64,000 bases of DNA from Hydrogenophaga crassostreae. GTDB taxonomy: Bacteria; Pseudomonadota; Gammaproteobacteria; Burkholderiales; Burkholderiaceae_C. The notes under the pieces are model-generated. The model had not been told where the DNA came from and did no database searches. It saw only the letters and a list, made by a program, of their open reading frames with translations. Positions 1 through 8,088 of this stretch are shown piece by piece (position 1 is the first letter of the stretch; the number at the start of each line of letters is the position of its first letter). Both the position numbers and the translations under genes were made by a program. The DNA is taken from the NCBI RefSeq assembly GCF_001761385.1, contig NZ_CP017476.1:2965501-3029500 (forward strand). The letters run 5' to 3'.

Positions 1-258
1 AACGAAGCCCGGCGGGCCCGCATGATCGAGCATTTCGATCAAACCGAAGACAGCCTGGCTGCCATGCGAGGTCCGATAGGCATCTACATCGGCAGCAAAA
101 CGCCACCGGAAATAGCGGTCAGTGTGATGGCCGAAGTCTTGGCGCTGAAAAACGCCGTGCCATTGCCGCGCGACATGCAGGTGGGACCGGCCAAGGAACA
201 GCTGCAACCCGGCAGCGGAACAGCCGCCGTGTGTTTTTCGGGCCAGCGCACGGCCTAA
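1..258 (+). CDS. XdhC/CoxI family protein, C-terminal end (partial)
   Basis: The reading frame is open from the first base, so the gene begins outside the window. The visible 85 residues contain GIYIGSKTPPEIAVSVMAE, which resembles the C-terminal segment of XdhC/CoxI family proteins (GLxIGAxTPEEIAxSIxAE). These proteins help insert or sulfurate the molybdenum cofactor of xanthine- and CO-dehydrogenase-type enzymes. A role for the family is known, but the partner enzyme lies outside the window. The tail after the conserved part is low-complexity. Family assignment is fairly confident and the exact function is not. Confidence 0.7.
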   Translation, partial: NEARRARMIEHFDQTEDSLAAMRGPIGIYIGSKTPPEIAVSVMAEVLALKNAVPLPRDMQVGPAKEQLQPGSGTAAVCFSGQRTA

Positions 259-431
259 CGGGCCCTCTGGCGAAGCGGCACATGAAGGTCATGGCCGCCT
301 TCGATTGGCGGCCCGATCCAGGCCACGGGGCAAGGGTAAACCCCAGTCTCATATGTTTCTGGCCGCCCGCCGAACCCGCTCCAAAACTGATTAAATGAAG
401 GCGGCTCTGGCAACAAGGGCCGCCCATTCCC

Positions 432-1547
432 ATGTCCCACAGCAACCCCATCCTTCTACCTGAGCACCAGCGCATGGCCGCGATCGAGCGGGCACGCCAA
501 GCCATATTGCTCGGTCATGGGGCTCACGCTGCGCCTGGATTGGCTCCAGACATCGAGCGATCGTGGCGGCGTTGCCTGACGATGGGCCACGAACCAGACC
601 GCCCGGTTACGTTCGACTGCATTTCATCGAGCAACACACGCCGTGTACTCGATGCGAGCCGTCCCTTGCTGAAGGCAGCCGCCCCGGTGGTGCGAACGCT
701 CACCCGAGCCATGCTGCACACACGGTATTTCGCCATATTGACCAATGCCGACGGCGTGGTCATCGATGTGCATGGCCCGGTGGACCGCAACGACCCGCCT
801 GCTGCGACGCTGGCCCGCGTCGGCATCGACCTGTCGGAAGCCACCGTGGGCACCACGGCCATCGGAACCACACTGGCCGAGCAACAGTCGGTATGGCTGC
901 ACCGTGGCGAACACTTCTTTCAGGACAACGCCGTCTTCAGTTGCGCGGGCGCGCCGATCTGGGGCCCCGATGGCCGCTGCGTGGGCATGCTTGATCTGAC
1001 GGGTGTCAATGTGGTGGAGCAGCCTGCCCTCAAACACCTGGTCACGCAATCGGCCCGCAGCATCGAGAACGCACTCACGCTGGCGCAACCCCATCGGCTG
1101 CTGCTGCGACTGAACTGGCCGGGCCGCGTTTTGGGCGACGACAACGACGGTTTGGTCTGCCTGGATGCCGATGGCTACATCACCGGCATGAACCGGCCCG
1201 CCATTGAAATGCTGTGCGCTTCGCCCGAAACCATGCAAGCCCATGCCGACAGCGTATTTGCCCTCAGTTGCGCCGACTTGTTCGACGCGGCCAGCCAGCA
1301 CCGGGGGGCCTTCGAAGTCCCGTTGTGGTCGGGTCTTCGTTTGTTGGCACTGGCTCAACCGCACACGGCGGGACAACTGGGGCAGCACGCATCGGGCCAC
1401 GGCGTGCCCCTGAAAGACCATGAGATTTCCTTGATCCGCAAAGCCGTGGAAGACGCCCAGGGCAATGTGGGCGCAGCGGCCCGGGCACTGGGCATCAGCC
1501 GAGCGACCGTCTACCGCCGCCTTCAGACCAAACGGTCAGGACACTGA
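432..1547 (+). CDS. AcoR-like GAF/Fis-HTH transcriptional regulator lacking the AAA+ domain
   Basis: The 371-residue protein has the N-terminal layout of AcoR-type activators: an IERSWRRC motif near residue 42, then a GAF-like sensor region (about 70-215) with the typical GTTAIGTTLAE and CAGAPIWGPDG segments. It ends in a Fis-type helix-turn-helix (VGAAARALGISRATVYRRLQ). The central sigma-54 AAA+ domain is absent: there is no Walker A, GAFTGA or Walker B. It therefore cannot activate sigma-54 RNA polymerase by the usual mechanism and may act as a repressor, or as a partner of the full-length paralogue at 3596-5623. Both lie beside PQQ alcohol oxidation genes. The start has only a weak upstream AAGGG. 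Domain assignment is confident; the role is inferred. Confidence 0.8.
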   Translation: MSHSNPILLPEHQRMAAIERARQAILLGHGAHAAPGLAPDIERSWRRCLTMGHEPDRPVTFDCISSSNTRRVLDASRPLLKAAAPVVRTLTRAMLHTRYFAILTNADGVVIDVHGPVDRNDPPAATLARVGIDLSEATVGTTAIGTTLAEQQSVWLHRGEHFFQDNAVFSCAGAPIWGPDGRCVGMLDLTGVNVVEQPALKHLVTQSARSIENALTLAQPHRLLLRLNWPGRVLGDDNDGLVCLDADGYITGMNRPAIEMLCASPETMQAHADSVFALSCADLFDAASQHRGAFEVPLWSGLRLLALAQPHTAGQLGQHASGHGVPLKDHEISLIRKAVEDAQGNVGAAARALGISRATVYRRLQTKRSGH

Positions 1548-1606
1548 TTCGCCCGCGCCATACGGGCCCTCCGTCGGCGTGGTTTGTTCCAGCGCCGGTC
1601 GCCAGA

Positions 1607-2518
1607 TCAGGGTGCCGTGAGTGTCATGCCCTGCTGCTGGAACAAGCGCAACAGCTCACCGCTTTCCCGTATGGTTTTCAACGCAGCGTCCAGCGCCAGG
1701 GCGAGCTCCTTGTTGGTTTTTTTCACGGCCATGCCCACCGGCCAGCCGTTGTTGGGTATGCCGTTGAGCGCCAGCGTTTCCAGCTCGTAGCGGCCAGGTT
1801 TCACGCCAGCTACAAGCATCGCGGCTTCAGCCTGCGCGCGCGTCAGGTAGGCCGCAGTTGCCTGCCCATTCAGCACCGCTTCACCCGCCTCCATACCTGT
1901 GTTGAAGATGCGAACCTGGTTGCGCAACAACCCTCCGCCATAGCCCATGACAGCGCTGGCAGCGCCCGTGCCACGCTCGGCAGCGATCACGCTGTCCTTG
2001 AGATCTTCTGGCCGCTGCACCTGGGCGAGTTTTTCGGTATCTCTCAACAAAACAAAGGACTGCCGCATGTATGGCCCCACCACCAGCACCTGCGGGTTGT
2101 TGTTCATCAGATTTTTGTCGACCGGTACCTGCAGCATCACATCAGCGGGACCGTAACCCAGGTAGTGCCCCTTCCAGACCATGTTGCGCAGGTCGTCGTC
2201 CATGTTCTCGTCGGCGTCAAACGGCAACAAGGAGAGCTGCAAATGCATGGCCCTGGCCAGGGCACCCGCCACCGCCACATCCAGACCTTGCATATCTGTG
2301 ACAGGGCCGCCTGCAAAGGGCGCATTGTCTTTGTAAACCGCTACCTTCAACACGCCGCTGGCTCGCACCCTGGCCAGATCGGTCACCTCGGTTTGCGCAT
2401 GGACCAGCGGCACGACGCCAAGGAACAGGGGCAACAGCAGGCCCATGGCCCACCGCCTCCCCACTGCAAACGGGCCTGGCTTCGCAGGTGCCAAGGCGTG
2501 CTCGATCTGTTTTTTCAT
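1607..2518 (-). CDS. quinoprotein dehydrogenase-associated periplasmic binding protein (MoxJ/XoxJ-like)
   Basis: This is a 303-residue family-3 type solute-binding protein. A long N-terminal signal segment ends near residue 41 (VHAQ), followed by the start of the fold (LARVRASGVLKVAVYKDNAPF). This matches the binding-protein-like MoxJ/XoxJ family that accompanies PQQ methanol and ethanol dehydrogenases and is thought to help their maturation or activation in the periplasm, rather than to feed a transporter. No permease or ATPase gene is adjacent. It lies 82 bases downstream of the cytochrome gene on the same strand and is probably co-transcribed from the sigma-54 site at 3140-3154. The family is well supported; the maturation role comes from work on homologues. 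Confidence 0.82.
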   Translation of the reverse strand: MKKQIEHALAPAKPGPFAVGRRWAMGLLLPLFLGVVPLVHAQTEVTDLARVRASGVLKVAVYKDNAPFAGGPVTDMQGLDVAVAGALARAMHLQLSLLPFDADENMDDDLRNMVWKGHYLGYGPADVMLQVPVDKNLMNNNPQVLVVGPYMRQSFVLLRDTEKLAQVQRPEDLKDSVIAAERGTGAASAVMGYGGGLLRNQVRIFNTGMEAGEAVLNGQATAAYLTRAQAEAAMLVAGVKPGRYELETLALNGIPNNGWPVGMAVKKTNKELALALDAALKTIRESGELLRLFQQQGMTLTAP

Positions 2519-2600
2519 GAATGGGTCTCCGTTGTCTCGGTGGTTGGTTCCAGCTTCTGCAAAGCGCTCAGCCAGGCAGGCGCACAGGCCTGCTGCGCCC

Positions 2601-3095
2601 TCAAGGCTCGCGCCGCGTTTCGAGGTAGGTCTTGATCGACCAGATTGCTTCCTGCGTCAGGATGCCTTCAAACGGAGGCATGTAAACGCGGCCGCCACGT
2701 GTGCGACCGCGGCGCACCGTCCCCAAAAAGTAGTCATCGATTTCCTGGAAACAGGCGTTCTTTTTGGCTTCGTCTGCCATGCCCACACAATCGGTGTCGA
2801 TCTTTCTCAGGTCGGGGGAGATGCCACCGGAGATGGCCTCCAGTCCATGGCAGCGCGCGCAATTCTGGTTGTAAGCCGAAGCACCAATGCGCAAAGCTTC
2901 GGCGTGGGCCTCGCCCTTGCTGAACGGATTCGTCTCGCGCCACTTGTCCCCCAGTTGCGGCAAAGTGTGTGTGTCGACCGACTGCGGCACCACATCACCG
3001 TGGGCAAAAGCCGCAACAGCGATCAAGGCCGTGACGGCAGCAACGCATCCTCGAGCCAGGCCGCGAGAAGAAAGGGTGTTGAATGAAAAGCGCAT
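2601..3095 (-). CDS. pedF: cytochrome c-550 (PedF-like), electron acceptor of PQQ alcohol dehydrogenase
   Basis: The 164-residue protein has a signal peptide (cleavage near VAAFAHG), a single CARCH haem motif and a distal Met in YMPPFEG. The overall pattern, with ISGGISPDLRKID and a Cys pair (TDCVG and NACFQ), matches the cytochrome c-550 PedF family. These soluble periplasmic cytochromes take electrons from PQQ-dependent alcohol dehydrogenases. The frame is open further upstream, but the start at 3095 is chosen because GGAG lies about ten bases before this ATG and a signal peptide follows directly. It is the first gene of a probable operon with the XoxJ-like gene, behind a sigma-54 promoter match. 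Confidence 0.88.
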   Translation of the reverse strand: MRFSFNTLSSRGLARGCVAAVTALIAVAAFAHGDVVPQSVDTHTLPQLGDKWRETNPFSKGEAHAEALRIGASAYNQNCARCHGLEAISGGISPDLRKIDTDCVGMADEAKKNACFQEIDDYFLGTVRRGRTRGGRVYMPPFEGILTQEAIWSIKTYLETRREP

Positions 3096-3139
3096 GGGTG
3101 TTGTCTCCAGGTTTCGATTGGGTCTCCCGGCCTTGGATA

Positions 3140-3154
3140 GCAATATGCAGGCCA
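3140..3154 (-). promoter_or_regulatory. putative sigma-54 (-24/-12) promoter for cytochrome c/XoxJ-like operon
   Basis: On the minus strand the sequence reads TGGCCTGCATATTGC. It has the required GG-N10-GC spacing and one departure (C for A) in the -24 box TGGCA. It lies 45-60 bases upstream of the cytochrome start, which would give a leader of about 30 nucleotides. The neighbouring AcoR-type activator and four further matches near related genes support it. Confidence 0.6.
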
Positions 3155-3595
3155 TCTGCCGTGCTCTTTGCTGTACCCGGACACACAAGCTCATCTGCCC
3201 ATGAAAACACCCAAAAGTGTCCCAATTTGCATCACTCGCAACAACCCATGCCGCGAAGGTGTCCCGTCCTGGGTCGCAATGTGGTTCGTGCAAGGTTCGG
3301 TGCCATTCCCGCCCTTTGCACCGTCGCCCAGCAGAACGCGACAACCCACTTTCCGGCCGATTTCCGTGTCGTTGAGCACATGGCCAGCAAATTGCTTGTT
3401 CGAAGTGGAACAGGGCTTGTGTCAGTGTGTTTCACATTGGCGTATCCCCTGTTGATCCCCTGGCTGGACACCAAGACAATACCGATGGAAAACGATCAGA
3501 ACGAAACCAGCAAACACCTGAGCCGTCAGCCCCGCGCCGAAGACGCCTGGGGCATTGACGTGTGGAACAACAACACCGGGAACCCGGGAGACAAC

Positions 3596-5623
3596 ATGAC
3601 TGCTTCCAAGCCCCGAGAGGCGCGTGGGCTGAGAGCCAGCCCACCTGTGGCCAGTGCCATGGATTCGACCAACCTGATCCATCAGTCGCATCGCCGCTCG
3701 CTTGACTACGGCATCACGGCCCACGCCGAGCCCGACTTTTCCAGCCCTTCGCGCGGCCTGCTCAACGACGCACTGGACGAGAACCGCTTTCTCTTCCAGC
3801 ACGCGGCTCCCGTGATGGAAACGCTCTACGACCAGATCGTCAATACCCACAGCATGGTCTTGCTGACCTCGGCACGCGGCATGGTGCTCCATTCTTTGGG
3901 GGACACCGATTTTCTTGAAAAAGCCTCACGCGTGGCGCTCACCCCCGGCATGGATTGGTCAGAAGAGAACAAGGGCACCAACGCCATAGGCACGGCGCTC
4001 ACCGAAGAAGAAGCCCTCACCGTTCATGGCAACCAGCACTTCATGAACGCCAACAAGGTGTTGACCTGTTCGTGCGCGCCCATCTTTGATCCTTATGGTC
4101 AGGTGATCGGCGCGCTCGATGTCACTGGTGACCACCGCAGCTTTCACCAGCACACCCTGGCCCTGGTGCGCATGTCGGCCCAGATGATCGAGAACCACAT
4201 GTTCGCCGACATCTTCCCCAAGGCCATCCGCATCCATTTCCACACCCGCTCCGAGTTTCTCGGCACGCTGGTGGAAGGCATCGCGGTGTTCTCGCCGGAA
4301 GGCCGCTTCATCTCGGCCAACCGCAGCGCCCAGTTTCAGATTGGCCTCCCCTTCGCGGCCCTCAAAGCGCACACCTTCTCGTCCCTGTTTGGCATTCCTG
4401 TTTCCGCCTTGAGCGAACTCTTCACCGGCACCACCCCCAACCCCAAACAGCTGTGTCTTCACAACGGCGTTTCGGTCTGGGCACGGGTGAAGCTCAAAGC
4501 ACAAAACGCCTGGATGGCCCACCCACAGGACGTGCAGCCCCCCCCCACGCCAGCCAACGCCCAGCCTGCTCCGCTCAAGCAAACGGGCAAACGCATGCAG
4601 CTGTCATCGCTGCAGTACCTGGACACCGGAGACCCGCAGGTCTCTTCCGTCATTCACAAGCTGCGGCGGGTATCGGGACGTGATATTCCCGTGATGATCC
4701 TGGGTGAAACGGGCACGGGTAAAGACCTGTTGGCCCAGGCTATCCATGGCGACTCCAGCCGCTCGGGCCAGCCTTTTGTCTCGGTCAACTGCGCATCGAT
4801 TCCAGACAACCTGATCGAGTCGGAGCTGTTTGGTTACGAAGAAGGTGCCTTCACCGGTGCGCGCAAGAAAGGCTCTATCGGCAAGATCCTGCAGGCCAAT
4901 GGTGGAACCCTGTTCCTCGATGAAATTGGCGACATGCCGAAACATCTGCAGGCGCGTTTGCTGCGTGTGTTGCAAGAACGCAAGGTCAACCCGCTGGGTT
5001 CGACCAAGGAGATGGAAGTCGATGTCGCTGTGATCAGCGCAACCCACAAAAACGTCAAGGACATGATTGCGCGGGGTGACTTTCGCGAAGACCTGTATTA
5101 CCGGCTGAATGGCCTGGTGGTGCGTTTGCCCGCCTTGCGTGAACGAACCGACTTCCAGCTGGTGGTGCAGAAGATTCTGAAATCCCTGTGCGAGAACGGC
5201 CAGCGTGTGGCCATTTCGCTAACGGTCATGGACCTGCTGCGGCGCTACCACTGGCCCGGCAATTTCCGCCAGCTGCACAACCTGCTGCGCACAGCGGTGG
5301 TGATGGCAGGCTGCGAGGGGGAGATCCTCATGGAACATTTGCCTGACGATTTTCTTGAGGAAATCGAGCATGGTTACAACGCACACCTGCCCCCCAATGT
5401 GCTGGAAGCCATTGCGCACTCCCATGCCACGGCAACGCCAACGGCCGTGCCATCCACGCCCGATCCCGACGGTCACCGGCTACAAGATGTGGCATTGAGC
5501 GCCATGGCCAACATGCTGCGCCTGCACAAAGGCAATGTGTCGGCCGCCGCCAAAGCACTCGGCGTTTCACGCAACACCATCTACCGCAAAAGAGACCAGT
5601 TGCCGCCCGACGTGCTGGGCTGA
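3596..5623 (+). CDS. sigma-54-dependent AcoR-type transcriptional activator
   Basis: The 675-residue protein has three parts. A GAF-type sensor (about 60-215, with GTNAIGTALTEEEA and CAPIFDPYGQVIGALD) is followed by a sigma-54 AAA+ domain and a Fis-type helix-turn-helix (VSAAAKALGVSRNTIYRK). The AAA+ domain has Walker A GETGTGKD near 369, the sigma-54 contact loop GAFTGA near 416 and Walker B LFLDEIGD near 438. It is likely the activator of the PQQ alcohol oxidation genes, since five -24/-12 promoter matches lie before those genes. The frame is open up to 3083, but the ATG at 3596 is preferred because GGGAG lies just before it; an ATG at 3485 is the alternative. The 3096-3595 interval holds the divergent promoter and no separate gene. 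Confidence 0.9.
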   Translation: MTASKPREARGLRASPPVASAMDSTNLIHQSHRRSLDYGITAHAEPDFSSPSRGLLNDALDENRFLFQHAAPVMETLYDQIVNTHSMVLLTSARGMVLHSLGDTDFLEKASRVALTPGMDWSEENKGTNAIGTALTEEEALTVHGNQHFMNANKVLTCSCAPIFDPYGQVIGALDVTGDHRSFHQHTLALVRMSAQMIENHMFADIFPKAIRIHFHTRSEFLGTLVEGIAVFSPEGRFISANRSAQFQIGLPFAALKAHTFSSLFGIPVSALSELFTGTTPNPKQLCLHNGVSVWARVKLKAQNAWMAHPQDVQPPPTPANAQPAPLKQTGKRMQLSSLQYLDTGDPQVSSVIHKLRRVSGRDIPVMILGETGTGKDLLAQAIHGDSSRSGQPFVSVNCASIPDNLIESELFGYEEGAFTGARKKGSIGKILQANGGTLFLDEIGDMPKHLQARLLRVLQERKVNPLGSTKEMEVDVAVISATHKNVKDMIARGDFREDLYYRLNGLVVRLPALRERTDFQLVVQKILKSLCENGQRVAISLTVMDLLRRYHWPGNFRQLHNLLRTAVVMAGCEGEILMEHLPDDFLEEIEHGYNAHLPPNVLEAIAHSHATATPTAVPSTPDPDGHRLQDVALSAMANMLRLHKGNVSAAAKALGVSRNTIYRKRDQLPPDVLG

Positions 5624-5635
5624 ACAAGGTGCCTT

Positions 5636-5654
5636 GCGTGGGCCCGACCCACGC
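5636..5654 (+). terminator. possible hairpin terminator between convergent genes
   Basis: GCGTGGG, a five-base loop and CCCACGC form a perfect 7-bp stem just after the activator stop and before the convergent metallohydrolase gene. There is no T tract on either side, so intrinsic termination is uncertain. Confidence 0.35.
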
Positions 5655-5659
5655 TGGCT

Positions 5660-6658
5660 CTAGTTCCCCCGGTCCATCCAGACCGGTTCCAGTTCGCGCC
5701 ATGCGCGCTGCACATTGAAGGCATGGCGCTCCGCGTAACCGGCCCAGTGCGCGTATGCAGGCATGGGCACCTGACCGGCTTCCTGAGGTTGATGTCCTTC
5801 GTCCATCGCTTGCAGAACGCCCTGGCGCAATGCCGTGAGATAGGCCCGCGTTTCGATCAGCGCTTCTGGCAAGGAACCGCGTTCTTGTGAGGAAGACACC
5901 ACCGCCGACACCACATGCAGGGGTTTCAGTTGATCAAGGTGGTTCAAGGCCAACAGCCACCCCTCCACGCTGCCCTGTGAGAGCTCGGGAATCCGGCCCA
6001 TGTAGGCCAGGCCGCCCGCCCAGACAATGCGCAACCTGGCGTTCCACAAAACGAGGTCTCCTTCGGTGTGCCCCTGCTCGATCGGCATCACCTGCAAAGC
6101 CAGTCGCCCGACCTGCAACACATCACCGCTGTTCAGAACCCGGTCAGGCCAGCGAATGTTCGTGCCGGCCATGGCCGCTTCGCCCGCTTTCCGTTTCAAA
6201 CTGGCAAGGCAATTCGAACAGCGTTCACGCATGGCGGCAAGCGTGGCAGACGTGGACACAATCGCCGCTTGCCCACCGCGCACCAACTCATCGAATGCCC
6301 CATTGGCCAACACGTTTTCAGCGTGCGCATGGGTGTTCACCACCCAGCGCACACGCGCCTGAAACCGGCACACCACTGACCGCCTAACGCGCAGCCCATG
6401 CAACAGGCTGGGCCCAGGATCGATCACCGCCGCCTCACCGCCATCCAGTACCACGGTCGTCGGCGCCACATGGCCCCGGTTCCCAACACCGACCTCGGCC
6501 ACCGCCCCCGGCCACACCCACACGCCCGGGGCCAGCGGCTCCCAGGGCACGGGCTCAACGCCAGCCTGGGCACGACAATCAGTCTGGGCGGGCGATGCCA
6601 CGCAACCCGCCAACCAGAGGCCGAGGAAGCAGACAACGGCTCTGAGAAAACCGCTCAC
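5660..6658 (-). CDS. quinoprotein relay system zinc metallohydrolase (type 2-like), lipoprotein
   Basis: This is a 332-residue metallo-beta-lactamase-fold protein. A lipoprotein signal with lipobox LAGC sits near residues 16-19, with metal-ligand motifs NTHAHAEN and EQGHTEGD. Proteins of this type co-occur with SoxYZ-like carriers and PQQ dehydrogenases and are called quinoprotein relay system zinc metallohydrolases; their reaction is unknown. The start is taken as the GTG at 6658, whose GTGA overlaps the stop of the upstream hydrolase gene, indicating translational coupling. A longer frame to 6841 would place extra residues before the signal peptide and is rejected. A second relay metallohydrolase lies at 25828-26808. 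Confidence 0.8.
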   Translation of the reverse strand: MSGFLRAVVCFLGLWLAGCVASPAQTDCRAQAGVEPVPWEPLAPGVWVWPGAVAEVGVGNRGHVAPTTVVLDGGEAAVIDPGPSLLHGLRVRRSVVCRFQARVRWVVNTHAHAENVLANGAFDELVRGGQAAIVSTSATLAAMRERCSNCLASLKRKAGEAAMAGTNIRWPDRVLNSGDVLQVGRLALQVMPIEQGHTEGDLVLWNARLRIVWAGGLAYMGRIPELSQGSVEGWLLALNHLDQLKPLHVVSAVVSSSQERGSLPEALIETRAYLTALRQGVLQAMDEGHQPQEAGQVPMPAYAHWAGYAERHAFNVQRAWRELEPVWMDRGN

Positions 6659-7713
6659 CCCAGGGACCCCAGGTTGCGACGCACCGCCAGACGCAGCGCC
6701 TGCAAGGTGTCGGCCTCGTGGCCCAGGTGCCCCGAGCGGGTCAGGGTCAAGCGCATGCGCTCGGCACCACCTGTTTCCAGCGCCGCCCATGCCTGGCTGT
6801 TTCGACTCGGGCACACCGCATCGAACTGCCCATGCACCCAATCGATGGCCACGCCTGCCCCTGAAGCGGTGTGCACCGCGCGGTCCAGCTCGCCGGGCCT
6901 GACAAAGCCGCGCTGCAACAGGTAATGCGCCTGCACGCGGTATTTGTCTCGCAAACGCCGGTCAACGGGGCGGCTGCGAAGCAAGTCTTTGTTCGCCAGG
7001 GCGCGTCGAAGGCCGCGCCCCAAACCTGCCACATCGCGGCGAATGCGCGTTGCCAAAACCTGATCGCCGCTTGAGACCGCATGGCGCAGGCTTCGGCGCA
7101 TTCCCACCGCGGCACAAGCCATTTCCAGGGTGTTCCACCGCCGCACAACGCGCAGCACTGTCACACCACCTGTTCCACTTTGAATCACTTTGCGCAATGC
7201 CACCAACACCGAAGGCACACCGTAGCCCGGTGCGCGCGGCCACCGTGGTTCAAAACCCACGCGGCCCACCACCTTGCCGCCGGGTTGCAACAGTCCGGCC
7301 AACTCGCGCCGGCTGGTGGCAAAAGCACCACGCAAAACCAGCCGATCAACCCGCTGCGGATGGCGTTGCACGTAAGCCAGCGCAACCACCGTGCCCCAAG
7401 AGCCCGCCAATACATTCCACCGCTCGACACCCAGTTTCTGGCGCAAGGCTTCGAGGTCGCAAACCAATGCCTGCAAGGTATTGCGGGCGATTTCACCGCG
7501 CGGCCTGCTCGCGCCGCAGCCGCGTTGATCGGGGGCAACGGCCCACTGTTTCGCCAGATCGAGAGGCTGCAACATGCCCGGTTGGCAGCTCGCGCCTGGG
7601 CCACCATGCAGCATCAGCCAGGCCTCTCCCTTTTGATTTCCCACCACCCGGTAAGCCATTCGATGCTGGCCGCCAATCGGCAGATACTGAGGAGAAGGCC
7701 AGACGTGGGACAT
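6655..7713 (-). CDS. alpha/beta hydrolase, proline iminopeptidase-like (S33 family)
   Basis: This 352-residue protein is an alpha/beta hydrolase with the proline iminopeptidase signature: oxyanion motif HGGPG, DQRGCGAS, nucleophile elbow GSWGT, an acid in GQFDAVCP and a C-terminal His in SGHLGHE. The catalytic triad is therefore complete. It has no signal peptide and is probably cytoplasmic. It is translationally coupled to the metallohydrolase gene and is divergent from pqqA. The ATG at 7788 is an alternative start, but that frame would run over the sigma-54 site at 7783-7797, so 7713 is preferred. A role in processing the PqqA precursor is an attractive inference, because no PqqF-type protease is in the window, but it is unproven. 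Confidence 0.75.
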   Translation of the reverse strand: MSHVWPSPQYLPIGGQHRMAYRVVGNQKGEAWLMLHGGPGASCQPGMLQPLDLAKQWAVAPDQRGCGASRPRGEIARNTLQALVCDLEALRQKLGVERWNVLAGSWGTVVALAYVQRHPQRVDRLVLRGAFATSRRELAGLLQPGGKVVGRVGFEPRWPRAPGYGVPSVLVALRKVIQSGTGGVTVLRVVRRWNTLEMACAAVGMRRSLRHAVSSGDQVLATRIRRDVAGLGRGLRRALANKDLLRSRPVDRRLRDKYRVQAHYLLQRGFVRPGELDRAVHTASGAGVAIDWVHGQFDAVCPSRNSQAWAALETGGAERMRLTLTRSGHLGHEADTLQALRLAVRRNLGSLG

Positions 7714-7782
7714 GGTGGGTGGCAAGTGACGGGGTGTGAGAACTGGGTGAATACCCTGATAGGGGTGAACAGCGATGGCAAA

Positions 7783-7797
7783 TGGCATTGATGTTGC
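7783..7797 (+). promoter_or_regulatory. putative sigma-54 (-24/-12) promoter for pqqA
   Basis: The sequence TGGCATTGATGTTGC has the GG-N10-GC spacing and a good -24 (TGGCA) and -12 (TTGC) box. It lies 82 bases upstream of the pqqA start, giving a leader of roughly 70 nucleotides. It fits control by the AcoR-type activator encoded 2 kb away. Confidence 0.6.
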
Positions 7798-7878
7798 TTA
7801 GGATAAAAGCGCTGGCCATGGGATTCATCCCGCAGGCTTGCAGACACGTTTCATGCCAACTTCAACTGGAGACCGACT

Positions 7879-7953
7879 ATGCAGTGGACCACCCCTTCTT
7901 TCACCGACCTTCGTTTCGGATTCGAAATCACGATGTACATCGCGAACCGCTGA
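7879..7953 (+). CDS. pqqA: PQQ precursor peptide PqqA
   Basis: This is a 24-residue peptide gene. The core FEITMYIANR contains Glu16 and Tyr20 in the conserved E-x3-Y arrangement, the two residues joined and converted into PQQ. The short Trp-containing leader (MQWTTPSF) is typical of the family. GGAG lies eight bases before the ATG. The gene stands between a sigma-54 promoter match and a strong hairpin, and is followed by pqqBCDE on the same strand. The peptide binds PqqD and is cross-linked by PqqE. Confidence 0.95.
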   Translation: MQWTTPSFTDLRFGFEITMYIANR

Positions 7954-8016
7954 TCTTCAGCGGGCCTTGGTCATGCTGAAACAGTCACCACAACATTGAC
8001 CCGATCAACATGACCT

Positions 8017-8058
8017 GAAAAAGCGCACGGGTGCAAATCGCGTGCGCTTTTTCCTTTC
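8017..8058 (+). terminator. intrinsic terminator/attenuator between pqqA and pqqB
   Basis: GAAAAAGCGCACG at 8017-8029 and its perfect complement CGTGCGCTTTTTC at 8041-8053 form a 13-bp stem with an 11-base loop, running into a T-rich tract. This position after pqqA would let the precursor peptide transcript greatly exceed the enzyme transcript, as reported for other pqq operons. Confidence 0.85.
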
Positions 8059-8088
8059 TTCGACTCCTCACGACACACAGGCCAGTCT

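Noticed and set aside
3083..3595. N-terminal extension of the sigma-54 activator to an earlier start
   Set aside because: The extension covers the divergent cytochrome promoter and has no domain; GGGAG before the ATG at 3596 supports the shorter form.
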